From the NCBI GenBank assembly GCA_030620095.1, contig JAUTXW010004486.1, positions 15,001-79,000 of the forward strand: a DNA stretch of 64,000 nt. The letters are read 5' to 3'. The first letter of the stretch is position 1. Every line of letters starts with the position of its first letter. A model generated the notes under the pieces. The model ran no database searches, was not told the origin of the DNA, and saw only the letters and a list, made by a program, of their open reading frames with translations. Origin of the DNA: Kuschelorhynchus macadamiae. Its lineage: Eukaryota; Arthropoda; Insecta; Coleoptera; Curculionidae. Of the stretch, positions 49,882 to 60,646 are shown one piece after another. Position numbers and translations under genes: made by a program.

Positions 49882-51176
49882 TTAATAATACCAAATGAAT
49901 ACGTAAGAATAGGTATGGCGAAGGTGTTAATAGCTTTCGTTAGATTTTTGGAATTCAGTTTTGTTTTTAGTAGCTTTGTAAGTCTGGTTTTAAATTCCGT
50001 CTTGAGCTCTGATTTCATATGAGTGTGGTTAATTTTGATGCATTGATGGAAGCCTAGGTATCTGTACGTTTCTTCTTTGAGCATGTTATCTATAGTTTCA
50101 TTGTTGATTGTTTCCTTTGTAGGGTCGTCTTTCCACTGTCCCTTGTTGATATGAAGTACCTTGCATTTACTTATACCAAATTCCATGTTGATGTCCAGGG
50201 TAAACGTTTCTGTGATTTTAAGGAGTTCCTTTAGCTATGCCTTTGTGCTTGCATATAATTTTATGTCATCCATGTACACGAGATGGTTTATTTTTTGTAG
50301 GTGATTTTTTTGGTGTTTAATTTGGAATCCGAAGTTTGTGTTATTCACTGTGTTTGAGAGTGGATTGAGACAGAAGCAGAACCACAAAGCGCTGAGTGAA
50401 TCTTCCTGGAACATACCTCGTCTGATGTGGACTTCTTCTGTTTCGATGTGCTTTTTTTGTGTTCTCAGGTTGATTTTAGTTTTCGTACTCATGATTTGCG
50501 TAAGAAAGTGCCTGAGGTTTTTATTGCCTTTATATAATTCTAGTACTCTGGTTAGCCAACTGTGGGGTATCGAATCAAAGGCTTTTTTATAATCTAGGTA
50601 ACCAGTATTTTCTATAATTTTTCTTGGTTTGTTCCATGATGACGCTGTCTATAATGAGCTGCTCCTTGCTTCCTCGGCTGTTTTTCCTGCACCCTTTTTG
50701 TTCTTCCGTTAGAATGTTTTTGTGTGCTAGATGTTGTTCTATTCTCCCGGTAATTGTGGCTGTCATGATCTTCTATAGGGTTGGAAGGCACGTAATAGGT
50801 GGGTAATTTGACGGTTCCTTATTGTCTGAATTTTTGGATTTAAGGTATGTTATTCCTTGCTAGGTTTTAAAATAATTTCATTAATTTGGCGAGTGATAGC
50901 TTCATGTGTGGAGGTAAACTGTTTGTACCAGAAGTTATGAATTTTATCTATTCCAGGACATCTCCAGTTATGCGTGTATTTGATTGTTTCTGCAACTTCT
51001 TGTGTTGTCATTGCAAAGTTCTCTTGTTCCTCTAAGCACTTATGTCTGTCTTCTTCCGCTTTAATCCATAAAGCGTTATTATTGTGTAGTTTCGGTTCTG
51101 ACCAAATACTTTTCCAGTATTCTGTGATCTCTTGTTTGGTCGGTGGTTCTATTACTCGTGCCTCCTCATTGCTCAT
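49830..51176 (-). pseudogene. Reverse transcriptase of LINE A4
   Basis: 51176-50850: pre-motif region (NWRCPGIDKIHNFWYKQF). Between 50850 and 50500, broken frames include DYKKAFDS (motif A) near 50580. 50492-50235: RGMFQEDSLSALWFCFCLNPLS (motif B region), then VYMDDIKLYAS with the MDD active site at 50264-50272, closed at once by TAG where copy A5 has CAG. 50186-49830: FGISKCKVLHINKGQW and the thumb. It would copy its RNA at a nicked TAA target. It is inactive through frameshifts. Confidence 0.87.
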
Positions 51177-51383
51177 GATTTTTTGGTAGAACTGTTTTTC
51201 GCTTCTTCGAAACAGGTTGTTAGCGTCCTTTCTTTCATTTGATTTCTTTGTATCTTCGGAGTCTTACGGCATACACAGATAATTTTTGCTTCAGAGTGTC
51301 AAGAATTTCTGTAAGCGTGTAATCAGGAGATGCAGATTTGATTTTCTCTACACTTTGTGTGATACGTTTTGACTTGTTGCCGT

Positions 51384-51998
51384 TCATGGATTGGGTAAGA
51401 CGTCCCAATTTTTTCTAATTTTGTTAATTTTGTTTTCGATCCTTATCTGCCATTTGAATTTTGGTTTTATATTGTTGGTGTTTCTGTGTCGTGGCGGGAG
51501 TTTCTGATTGTTCTGTGTTATCGTGGTTATAGCTGCGGCGTAGATCACTGTATGAATGTCCTCAATTGTGCTCGCATTCGTTATGTAGTCGGGAATTATG
51601 TGTTTGTTGATGGTCTTTAGGATTTTATGTGTGTCCCGTTTGAAGATTACACGAAGAATAAAATCTTTTGTTGTAGGAACGGAGACTGACCATTTGTTTA
51701 GATGTGACTTCATTTCTACTTTGATTGCTTGTGTGAGAGACGGTCCGAGGTGTAGCTGTGTGTATAGTGCTTTAGGCGAATGATTCACTTGTCCTGTGTG
51801 CTGTATGGTGCTCGTCATCTGTCGTGGGTTGTTGCTGGGTGCTTCGCCCCTACTGAGCATTGAGTGAGGTTGCAGATCCTCTTGCACAAAGTTGGGCTGG
51901 TTTGTATGTGGGATCGGTTCGGCATCTGCCCCACTGTCCTCAATGTTTGGTTGATGAATGTTTAGTTCAGCAGCTACCATAGCTTTGATGTTTTTCAA
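51384..51998 (-). pseudogene. LINE A4 region between N-terminal linker and RT
   Basis: 204 codons open. The first third is Gln/Pro/His/Asn-rich. The rest (LGPSLTQAIKVEMKSHLNKW, IHTVIYAAAITTI, RIENKINKIRKN) resembles the conserved pre-RT segment of this LINE type. It is basic, with no catalytic motif. Copy A5 matches the 3' part of this region and is truncated within it at about 59642. Confidence 0.6.
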
Positions 51999-52093
51999 TG
52001 CGAGTGGGGTGCGCTTACTGGTCTTAGTGATGACTCTTTTTTAATCTATTACTCTCTGTTCTGAGATAAGTGATTTGTATTCTAAATATTGTG

Positions 52094-52372
52094 CTACGAA
52101 AAGTGTATGCAGTTTATGTCCGTATCCTGATGAAATTGTCTCAAGTTGGTAGCGGTGTAGTAGGAATGCATCACCGTTCGATTTATTTCATCTCTCCATT
52201 TTAACCTCTTTCTTGGTTTACCTGCCTTGGTAGTTGCAGGTAGTCGTTGCGATATATCCGCTGTTGCAATGGGCTCAAGTTGTTGTGTTTGGTTAGCATG
52301 TGTGTCAGATTTATTTATGTATCCACTTGGGCAGCGCATGATCGGTGCGCTCGATTCTGTAATGCGGTTCAT
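52094..52372 (-). pseudogene. LINE A4 N-terminal linker with KRLKWRDEIN motif
   Basis: A 92-codon frame with AGKPRKRLKWRDEINRTVMHSYYTATNL. This basic, tryptophan-containing segment (R-x-K-W-x-x-E-x-N-x-x-V-M) is typical of the region ahead of RT in LINEs with restriction-like endonuclease and may contribute to nucleic acid binding. Its frame is separated from the OTU frame by a break. Confidence 0.55.
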
Positions 52373-52489
52373 GGGTTGCCCTGCTTTCCCACCTTGGTGA
52401 GTGCCAGCTTAACCAGCAAAATACTTTCGGTGGGTTTATTTTCCTTTGCCTGGTCGTGATCCGTCGATGCTTTGTTGTTTGGATTGATG

Positions 52490-52930
52490 TTTTGTGCTGT
52501 TAGAAGCTCAAAGTGTTCCGACATTGGATCGCCTGTTGGTAGAAGGTAGATCATTTTATTATGTGTTTGTTTGCCTACTATTGTTGGTCTCTCTTTAATG
52601 CACAAGATGTGCTTCTGGGTTTCTGAGAAAGCAAATATTTCTAGGCTCGTTCCGTATGTACCTAGTGGTTTTGCTCATGAGCTCATAGTAGTTGTCGAAG
52701 TCCTTCATGCCGTCGTCGTGAAATAACGAAAATATCTGAAGTTCCAACCAGTTTTGTCGTAGGTATTTCAAAGCGTCTTCTCGAAGTTTGGTATGATTGT
52801 TTTGATGGCCGTATATGTGCAAACTGACTGATCGGAATAGACAACTTCCGTCTCCAACAATGTCGGCTCTGATGAAATTCTCGGGAATACGTGCGGCTAT
52901 AGCAGTTTTTTCGGCAAAGACCCGCCGTTA
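52490..52930 (-). pseudogene. OTU-type cysteine protease domain of LINE A4
   Basis: The minus strand reads ADIVGDGSCLFRSVSLHIYG, with Asp (52850-52852) and catalytic Cys (52841-52843), then NNHTKLREDALKYLRQNW. After a single frame change near 52650 it continues as GTSLEIFAFSETQKHILCI, IYLLPTGDPM and SEHFELL, whose His (codon 52513-52515) fits the catalytic His. DGSC-LFRS, the helix LRxxxxxYL, GT-LEI-A and the final H are the standard OTU order. OTU proteases cleave ubiquitin chains or act as polyprotein proteases; which applies here is unknown. No ATG in this frame follows the stop at about 52931. Confidence 0.8.
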
Positions 52931-52934
52931 AGCC

Positions 52935-53290
52935 TTTCGCCGCCACCGTCCCTCACACTGTCACCTTCAGCAGTGGCTCCAAAGGTGCCCGGCGATCCCC
53001 AGGCAGCGGCTCCTTTCCGAGGCTTTCTCCATTTTCATGGGTGTGCCATCATTTGACCCTGGTGGTCCAGGTACCTCGTGTCCGTGGAGGCGTCACTCCC
53101 CAAGCAACTTAACCGAGGTTAGTTGATCCGTGCGGTTTCAAAGGTAAGGAGGGGATTAGGGTGGGGAGGGCAGGGATATTGGGTATTTAGGACAGCGCAC
53201 AGCTGGACGTCGCTGACAGTACAGACTACGAAATTACCGTAGCGTCCTCAATATTGCTGGATGCAGTACCCAGACGGTCAGACTTATCTC
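52935..53290 (-). promoter_or_regulatory. GC-rich 5' region of LINE A4
   Basis: This is much richer in G and C than anything nearby, with no clear open frame. It starts directly after the TTA tract. By position it would be the 5' UTR with the internal promoter expected of a LINE; no specific promoter element is recognised. Confidence 0.45.
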
Positions 53291-53324
53291 TTATATTATT
53301 AATATTATTATTATTATTATTAAC

Positions 53325-55710
53325 AATCAATATCTCAACAAATGAACGGGTTCCATTCCGGATGCAGGCATCAAAAAGAGTGGGCTAGTTTCTATTAGTT
53401 ATATGTTTGTCCTGTAAGAATTTTCTAACTATGTGGCAAGTACTGAGCAGGTCTGCTTTCTTGATGTCGATTAAGGTGTTAGTATGAACTCCTATAATTT
53501 TCAGGTTCTATTTTTGGAACTAATCCAGTTGATAATACGATGATCTGTATCATATGATCCTTATTCAGTCGCAACATCTGCAGCATCTCGATGGCCAGCT
53601 CCGCATATTTAGCCTTTTTCTCTTGATATTTATTCAACACGTTATTATTGGGTATAGCAACATCTACCAAATAAGCTGTCTTTGTTTCCTTATTTAACAG
53701 TACCACATCAGACCCATTATTCGTCACCCATCTGTCGGTGATAATTGCCCGGTCGTAGTACAGTTTGAAAAAATTATTTTCAAGTACTGAACTTGATTGG
53801 CACAAAGGTGTTCAGTATTTATTGGCAAGCTTCTGTTGTATGATTATGTCGCTGGAAGTAGTCTGTATTTGCTAGGTAAGTGCAGCCAGATGTTATATTC
53901 TCTGATGTGTGTGTTAATAACCTGGTCCTGTATTGCCATCACAAATCGTTCTCGTCTCTGGGAATAGTTGTCCATCCTTCAGCCACCTGTTGGATGCTTC
54001 CTTATCTATGTGTGGCGGATTCAAGTCATAGTGATGTCGGCCGTGCAGTGCCATTTGAGCGTGCAGTGCCATTTGAGCTTATTGTTCTTGTTTGTCGAGG
54101 TCTGAAAGTGACTTTACGATGATGTTGTCACTTGCGAGATTAATTGGAGTTGTCATTTAAGATCACTATGCGGTAGCGGCTTAAAGTTTGTGCCTTGTTG
54201 GTGAAGAAATCTCTCAATTTTTGCGGCTGTCGGGAGTGTGAATTGGTCAAGTCAACAAGGGAACTTCCACCTTCTCTTCGTGGTAAGGTCATTCGGAGAG
54301 TTGATGACCTTAGTGGTGTGACTTGTACTTGGTCATCATTGGGCCGGTAGTTGTATTCTCTCTAGCTCCGTATTAGTCCATTTCAAGATTCCGAAACTGT
54401 AGGTCAATACGGGCACAGCATAGGTGTTAATTGCTGTAATGAGATTTCCGGCGTTCAGTTCTGTCTTCAGAAGAGCTCGCACTTTTTGGGCGTACTGATC
54501 TTTCATCTTGTTCTTTCCTTGCTCATCATCAGCAGTCTAGCTTGTTGGAATCCTAAGTATTTGTAGGTCTCTCCTTGGTTCATCGCTTGAACCATTTCTC
54601 CATTGGGTAGGGCTACATCACCATTAATGAATTTGCCTTTTTTGATGTTTAAGGATTTACATTTTTCCATTCCAAATTTCATATGGATGTCTTTCGAGAA
54701 GATGTATGTCACGTCAATAAGTTTTTTAAGTTGGTTATGGTTTTTACCATAGAACTTAATATCATCCATATTCAAAAGGTGGGATATGGTTAGGGAATTG
54801 TCTTTATTGACTTTGATGTTGAAGCCAAGTCTTGTATTGTTGAGCAATACAGTGGAGAGGGGGTTCATCGCTAAGCAGAATCATTGTGGACTTAACGAAT
54901 CTCCTTGATAAATTCCCCTATTGATGTGTATCGCTGGTACGACATTGATGGCCATTATAGATTCTCAGGATCGTTCACCACTGGTGCTTGATTGTTGCCA
55001 GGAAATTGATGATTATAGGGTGAATTTTTTATATGTCTAGTACGTCCATGAGCCAGGAATGTGGTACACTGTCAAAAGCACTTTTATAGTCTTTAAAAGC
55101 AGTGTTAACGTTGCATTGTTGTTTCTGTGTCTGCTTAAGTACCACAGAGTCGATGATAAGTTGTTCTTTGCATACTTGATAGCCTCGAATGCATTCCTTC
55201 TGTTCCTCGGCTAATACGTAATGACTGCCAATATGATGATAGATACGTTTTGCAATACATCCTGTTAGGATCTGGTACATGGTGAGCAAACAGGTGATGG
55301 GCCTGTGAATATGGTCAAATCCTGGCGACTTCCAATTGTTCGTTTCCTTAATAAAGCTGCCAACTTCCTCCTTGGTGATAAAGTCAAATTCCGTTTGAAT
55401 CTGATCACGTTGAAATTGTATCCATGTATCATTTCGGTTATTCTCTTTTGGTTTTTCCGAGATGTTCGACCAATACTAGGTCAAACGCTTTTTGCTCGGC
55501 AGCATCTTCTCAAAATTGGTTTGATCTGTAGTGTTATTGATAATATGATAGAACTGTCTTTGATTGGTGTTGAAAAGCCAGTTCTGTCGTTTTCTCTTTG
55601 ACCATTTGTTGTATCTCTGCAAACGTTTCGCTTTAGTCAATCTTGATAATCATCTAGTTTTTGGTGATAGTTGAGATCGGTTGGCTTTGTACCTATCTTC
55701 TTAAATATCT
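53325..55710 (-). pseudogene. LINE copy B1 (about 2.4 kb, RT to 3' end)
   Basis: A second family. 55289-55029 has RT motifs (EEQKECIRGYQVCKEQLIID, DYKSAFDSVPHSWL). 54868-54503 has HLLNMDDIKFYG, in which Asn replaces the usual Tyr before MDD, then the thumb (GMEKCKSLNIKKG). 53805-53479 is the endonuclease (GSDVVLLNKETKTAYLVDVA, Pro of PD changed to Ser). TTA tracts on both sides. It is 5'-truncated and carries many frame changes. Confidence 0.83.
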
Positions 55711-55735
55711 TAATATTATTATTGTTATTAATATT

Positions 55736-55938
55736 TTTTTCGTATAGATCCTAGCAAGACACCTCATTCTCCCACAAATGAAGGTCGTGCAAGAGAAAAA
55801 AAAATCCATGTCATTCCAAGATTCCATCGGTGGTTAGCGATTGTGGATAGCTGTATGAGACCTGAACAGGCTGAGAGACCCCAGAATAATCTCCTTCTAT
55901 ATCAATCCCAATACCCAAATATTACCCATATTAATATT
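55736..55938. other. Short unassigned insert between TTA tracts
   Basis: About 200 bp, less AT-rich than its surroundings, between the TTA tract after B1 and the one before B2 (CCTGAACAGGCTGAGAGACC). It may be a 5' scrap of another LINE family. No motif was recognised. Confidence 0.35.
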
Positions 55939-55940
55939 AT

Positions 55941-56645
55941 CGAAATTGAAAATCAATTTCCCAACAAATGTTGGGTTCCAAACTCATCCCGGATGCTTGC
56001 ATCAAATGGAGTGGGCTGCTTTCTGTTAGTTTAATGTGCTATCCTGTAGGAATTTTCTCACTATGTGGCAAATACTGAACAGGACTGCCTTCTGGATGTC
56101 GATAAAGGTATTAGTATGCAGTCATATGATTTTCAGGTTGTGTTCTACTGTTTTTGGAACTAGTCCAGTTGATGAATGATATTTATCTAACACGTTGTTA
56201 TGTTTGGGTACAACAACATCCATCAAATAAGCCGTCTTTGTTTTCTTATTTAACAGTACCACATGCCGGTGATAATTGCCCAGTTGTACTACAGTTTAAA
56301 GGCATTATTTTCAAGCACTGAACCTGGTTGGTATTTATAATAGAGCACAAAGGTGTTCAGCAGCCCGTATTTAATGGTAAGCTTCTAGTGTATAATGTTA
56401 CACACCTGGTTATGTCGCTAGAGGTAGTCCGTGTTTGCTAGGTAAGTGCAGCCAGATCTTATATGCTCTATAGTCTGTAATCTCTCGCTACATTTTCGAC
56501 ACTTATCGGATTTAACAAATCGGTCTTTGATGATGAATTTCGTGTGTTAATAACTTGATTCTGTATTGCCATTACAAATCCCTCTGTCTCTGGGAATAGT
56601 TGTCCATCCTTCAGCTACCTGTTGGATGCTTCCTTATCTATGTGT
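55941..56645 (-). pseudogene. LINE copy B2, 3' fragment (about 700 bp)
   Basis: It starts at its 3' end with GAAATTGAAAATCAATTTCC and is collinear with B1 and B3 over the 3' UTR, endonuclease and zinc-knuckle region. Small internal deletions remove part of the nuclease. It ends at the TTA tract at 56646. Confidence 0.8.
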
Positions 56646-56680
56646 ATTATTATTAATATTATCATTATTATTATTATTTT

Positions 56681-56954
56681 CATTTTTTCACCTTATTTTT
56701 TCACAGTATTCCGGTGATTGTATTTTATACTAGCGGGATTATACCATGTCAGTACATGTTCTGTCTCTTTTATCAAAACGATATCTGTCTGATTTGCTGG
56801 TATCGGCCTCTCTGTCAACACTGATCTATCCCAGTTCAGTCTAGTGTCTGTATTTTCCAAGATGTTTTCAGGCGTATATTTTTAGTATGTGCTTAAGAGG
56901 AGTCTACTAGATTAATGAACTTTTCTATATAATTGTGGCAATACATATATTCTT
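56681..56954 (-). pseudogene. LINE copy D, short fragment with internal deletion
   Basis: The 3' end resembles family A (TATACTAGCGGGATTATACC), but it joins directly to an endonuclease segment (IPANQTDIVLI) and upstream sequence. The segment between is deleted. The endonuclease part is too diverged to be family A, so this is a fourth family or a recombinant. Confidence 0.6.
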
Positions 56955-56968
56955 ACTATTATTATTAT

Positions 56969-59642
56969 GACATGTTGTCTCACAGTATTCCTGTGGTTGT
57001 ATTTTATACTAACGGGATTATACCAAGTCAGTTCAAAAAATAAACATAAAAAAAGGAAATTAAAAAAAAAAACAACTATTGTGTATTAAGAAATGATCTA
57101 ACGGTGCTACATGTTTTCAAAATGACCGATTTTTTGAATGTTCCTTTGAATGTCTGTATTAAATCCTAATTGAGCCAAATGCGGTGTAAATGTTCTTGGG
57201 GTGAGACCTGTTACTGACATGACGAGAGGAGCAATGATGATTTTTTCCTGTTTCCACAGCCTTTTTACTTTCATTGCCAAGTTGGTGTATTTGGCGATTT
57301 TTCACTGTAGTTTTCGTTTTCAAGTATTGATGTTGGTGTATAATGGTAGTAGGTCTGTGTTCTCCGTTAGTTTGTATGTTGTGGCTAATGCTTGATGAAC
57401 GACCTTCGCTGCTGAGTTGTGTCTCGCGGTGTTTTCAGTTCCGGCCATTATTCTACATCCACTCGTTATGTGATCGATCATTTCTCTCTGCTGGTGATAT
57501 CTCCTATACCTCTCGTCGTCAATGGTTGTGTCCTTGATGATGTGCTTTCTGTAGTTTCTGATTGCTATGACTTTTTTCTGGGTGGTAAGCAGGAAGCCTT
57601 CTCTTTCGGAGAACAGCTGCCCTTCTTGTAACCACGTATATGAAAGCTTTTTATGTATATGGTCTTGCTTTATGTAGTATCTGTGTCTTCTGTGAAGTGT
57701 TTTTTCAGACCAGGTGTTCATCTTTTCTAGTCGTGATTGGATGTGACTGTGTGGGTCTGCTGAGTCGCTCGTTTGAGACAGGTCGAGCGGTGTATAATTC
57801 TTGTCTGCCTTCACTATTGCCTTGTGGAGGTTAGTTTGTTTGTTGTGGAAGAATTTTCTGAGTTCGTAAATTTGTTTTTTGTTTAGCAATTGTATATTTA
57901 TAATTTCCCTCCTTTCTTCTTTTCTATCGATGGTGAGTTTTTCGTTGCATGCTTTGGGATGTAACTTCCTGTGTTTAGTTAAGTCAGAGCGTATGACAAT
58001 GTAAATGTTTTCTATGTCTGTGTGTTTAATGATCCCAAACGAATTCGTAAGAATAGGTATGGCGAATGTGTTAATAGCTTTCGTTAGATTTCTGGAATTC
58101 AGTTTTGTTTTTAGTAGCTTTGTGAGTCTGGTTTTAAATTCCGTCTCGAGCTCTGATTTGACATGTTATCTATAGTTTTATTGTTCATTGTTTCCCTCGT
58201 AGGGTGGTCTTTCCACTGTCCCTTGTTGATATGAAGTAGCTTGCATTTACTTATACCTAATTCCATGTTGATGTCCAGGGTACACGTTTGTGTGATTTTA
58301 AGGAGTTCCATTAGCTGTGCATTTGTGCTTGCATATAATTTTATGTCATCCATGTACAAGAGATGGTTTATTTTATGTAAGTTATTTTTTTGGTATTTAA
58401 TTTAGAATCCGAAGTTTGTGTTATTCAGTGTGTTTGAGAGTGGATTGAGACAGAGGCAGAATCACAAAGCACTGAGTGAATCTCCCTGGAATATACCTCA
58501 TCCGATGTAGATCTCTTCTGTTTCAATGTGCTCTTTTTGTGTTCTCAGGTTGATTTTAGTTTTCCACGTACTCATGATTTGCGTAAGAAATTGCCTGATG
58601 TTTTTATTGACTTTATATAATTCTAGCACTCTGGTCAGCCAACTGTGGGGTGTCGAATCAAAGGCTTTTTTATAATCTACGTAACCAGTATGAAGGTTTC
58701 TATAATTTTTCCTGGTTTGTTCCACGATGACGCTGTCTATAATTAGCTGCTCCTTGCATCCTCGGCTGTTTTTCCTGCACCCTTTTTGTTCTTCCGTTAG
58801 AATGTTTTTGTGTGCTAGATGTTGTTCTATTCTCGTGGTAATTGTAGCTGTGATGATCTTATATAGGGTTGGAAGGCACGTAATAGGTCGGTAATTTGAC
58901 GGATCCTTATTGTCTGAATTTTTGGGTTTAAGGTATGTTATTCCTTGGGTAACAAAACTGGGGAGTGTGCTAGGTTTTAAAATAATGTCATTAATTTGGC
59001 GAGTGAGGGCTTCATGTGTGGTGGTAAACTGTTTGTACCAGAAGTTATGAATGTTATCTATTCTAAGACAGCTCCAGTTTTGCGTGTATTTGATTGTTTC
59101 TGCAACTTCTTGTGTTGTCATTGCAAAGTTCTTTTGTTCCTCCAAGCACTTGTGTCTGTCTTCTTCCGCTTTAATCCATAAAGCGTTATTATTGTGTAGT
59201 TTCGGTTCTGACCAAATACTTTTCCAGTATTCTGTGATTTCTTGTTTGGTCGGTGGTTTTATTAGTTATGCCTCCTCATTGCTCATGATTTTTTGGTAGA
59301 ACTGTTTTTTGCTTCCTCGAAAGTTGTTAGCTTCCTTTCTTTCATTTGATTTCTTGTATCTTCGAGAGTCTTGCGGCATACACGGATAATTTTTGCTTCA
59401 GAGTGTCAAGGATTTCTGTAAGCGTGTAATCAGGAGATGCAGATTTGATTTTCTCTACACTTTGTGTGATACGTTTTGACTTGTTGCCGTTCATGGATTG
59501 GGTAAGATGTCCCAATTCTTTTCTAATTTTGTTAATTTTGTTTTCGATCCTTATCTGCCATTTGAATTTTTGTTTTATGTTGTTGGTGTTTCTGTGTCGT
59601 GGCGGGAGTTTCTAATTGTTTTGTGTTATCTTGGTTATAGCT
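56969..59642 (-). pseudogene. LINE copy A5 (about 2.7 kb, RT to 3' end)
   Basis: 59145-58498 (215 codons) is the best-preserved RT stretch: SNYRPITCLPTLYKIITATI, GCKEQLIIDS, YVDYKKAFDSTPHSWL with the motif A Asp. 58359-58111 begins YMDDIKLYAS (MDD at 58344-58352) and then changes frame after a deletion relative to A4. 57889-57320 spans the zinc knuckle (both leading Cys replaced by Tyr) and ends before the nuclease, which is deleted. Its 5' break lies in the pre-RT region, directly in a TTA tract. Confidence 0.86.
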
Positions 59643-59644
59643 TT

Positions 59645-59659
59645 TTATTATTATTATTA

Positions 59660-59690
<31 letters not shown>

Positions 59691-59750
59691 CATTATTATT
59701 ATCATTATTATCATCATTGTTATTGTTATTACTTTTACTATTATTATTGT
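59645..59750. repeat. (TTA)n microsatellite, longest of the cluster
   Basis: About 105 bp of TTA/ATT with occasional TCA and TTG, between LINE copies A5 and B3. It is the clearest example of the target-like repeat. Confidence 0.95.
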
Positions 59751-60646
59751 AATTGAAAATCAATTTCTCAAGAAATGTTGGGTTCCATGCCTATCCCGGA
59801 TGCGTGCATCAAAAGGAGTGGGCTGGTTTCTATTAGTTCTATGTGTTATCCTGTAAGAATTTTCTCACTATGTGGCAAGTACTAAGCAGGACTGCTTTCT
59901 GGATGTCGATGAAGGTGTTAGTATGCAGTCCTACGATTTTTAGGATCTGTTCTAGTGTTCTTGGAACTAGTCCAGTTGATGATACGATGATCGGTATCAC
60001 ATGGACCTTATTCAGTCGCCAGATCTGTTATATCTCGATGGCCTGCTCCCCATATTTGGCCTTTTTCTCTTGATATTTATCCAACACCTTGTTATTGTTG
60101 GGTATAGCATCTACATCTACCAAATAAGCTGTCTTTGTTTCTTTATTTAACAGTACCACATCAGGCCGATTATTCGTCACCCGTCTGTCGGTGATAATTA
60201 CCCGGTGTAATACGGTTTGAAGGTATTATTTTCAAGCTCTGAACTTGGTTGGTATTTATAATAGGGCACAAAGGTGTTCAGGAGCCCGCATTTATTGGCA
60301 AGCTTGTGTGTGTATGTTAGACACCTGGTTATATCACTGGAGGTAGTCTGTGTTTACTAGGTAAGTGCAGCCAGATGTTATATGCTTTATAGTCTTTGAT
60401 CTCTCGCTATATTTTCGACACTTATCGGATTCAACGGACCAGTCTTTGATGATGAATTTAGCGTAACTTTGTGTGTTAATAACTGTATTGCTATCACAAA
60501 TCCTTTTGTCTCTGGGAATAGTTGTCCATCCTTCAGCCACCTGTTGGTTGCTTCCTTATCTATGTCTGATTCAAGTCATTGTGATGTCGGCCGTGCAGTG
60601 CCATTTGAGCTCACTGTACTTGTTTTGGATCTGAAAGTGACTTTAC
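59751..60646 (-). pseudogene. LINE copy B3, 3' fragment (about 900 bp)
   Basis: It opens at the 3' end with AATTGAAAATCAATTTCTCA and is collinear with B1 up to CTGAAAGTGACTTTAC, where it breaks. A zinc-knuckle stretch (ESDKCRKYSERSKTIKHITS) is readable at 60540-60334. It is the last member of the cluster; no TTA tract follows on the right. Confidence 0.82.

Larger units (their letters stand above)
48686..53290 (-). mobile_element. LINE copy A4, apparently full length (4605 bp)
   Basis: It runs from a TTA tract at 53291-53324 (5' side) to another at 48640-48685 (3' side). Order on the minus strand: GC-rich 5' region (53290-52935), OTU-type protease (52930-52490), a linker with KRLKWRDEINRTVMHSYY (near 52180), a variable region (51998-51384), reverse transcriptase (51176-49830), zinc knuckle and endonuclease (49585-48932), and the 3' UTR. 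It is broken by several frameshifts and at least one nonsense codon (CAG to TAG next to the RT active site, by comparison with A5). Confidence 0.82.
46055..60646 (-). mobile_element. Cluster of restriction-like-endonuclease LINEs inserted in (TTA)n
   Basis: At least nine LINE segments of several related families (A, B, C, D here) all lie on the minus strand and are separated by TTA/ATT tracts of 10-110 bp (for example 46055-46073, 47023-47042, 47723-47757, 48181-48229, 48640-48685, 53291-53324, 55711-55735, 56646-56680, 56955-56968, 59645-59750). On the element strand these are (TAA)n at the 3' end. The proteins share an RT with xMDD, a zinc knuckle, and an RPD ... IDMAVPND endonuclease. Dong in Bombyx is known to insert into TAA repeats; membership of Dong/R4 is inferred. 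Confidence 0.85.

Noticed and set aside
47437..51783. Many plus-strand frames of 60-107 codons, some with hydrophobic runs that look like membrane proteins
   Set aside because: They are antisense to the LINE RT and endonuclease; the hydrophobicity reflects the reverse reading of Lys/Asn/Gln-rich codons.
52683..52946. 87-codon Arg/Ser-rich minus frame
   Set aside because: It overlaps the OTU domain out of frame; the OTU frame has a strong motif match, this one has none.
59498..59752. 84-codon Leu-rich plus-strand frame and its Ile/Met-rich antisense frame
   Set aside because: Translation of the (TTA)n tract.
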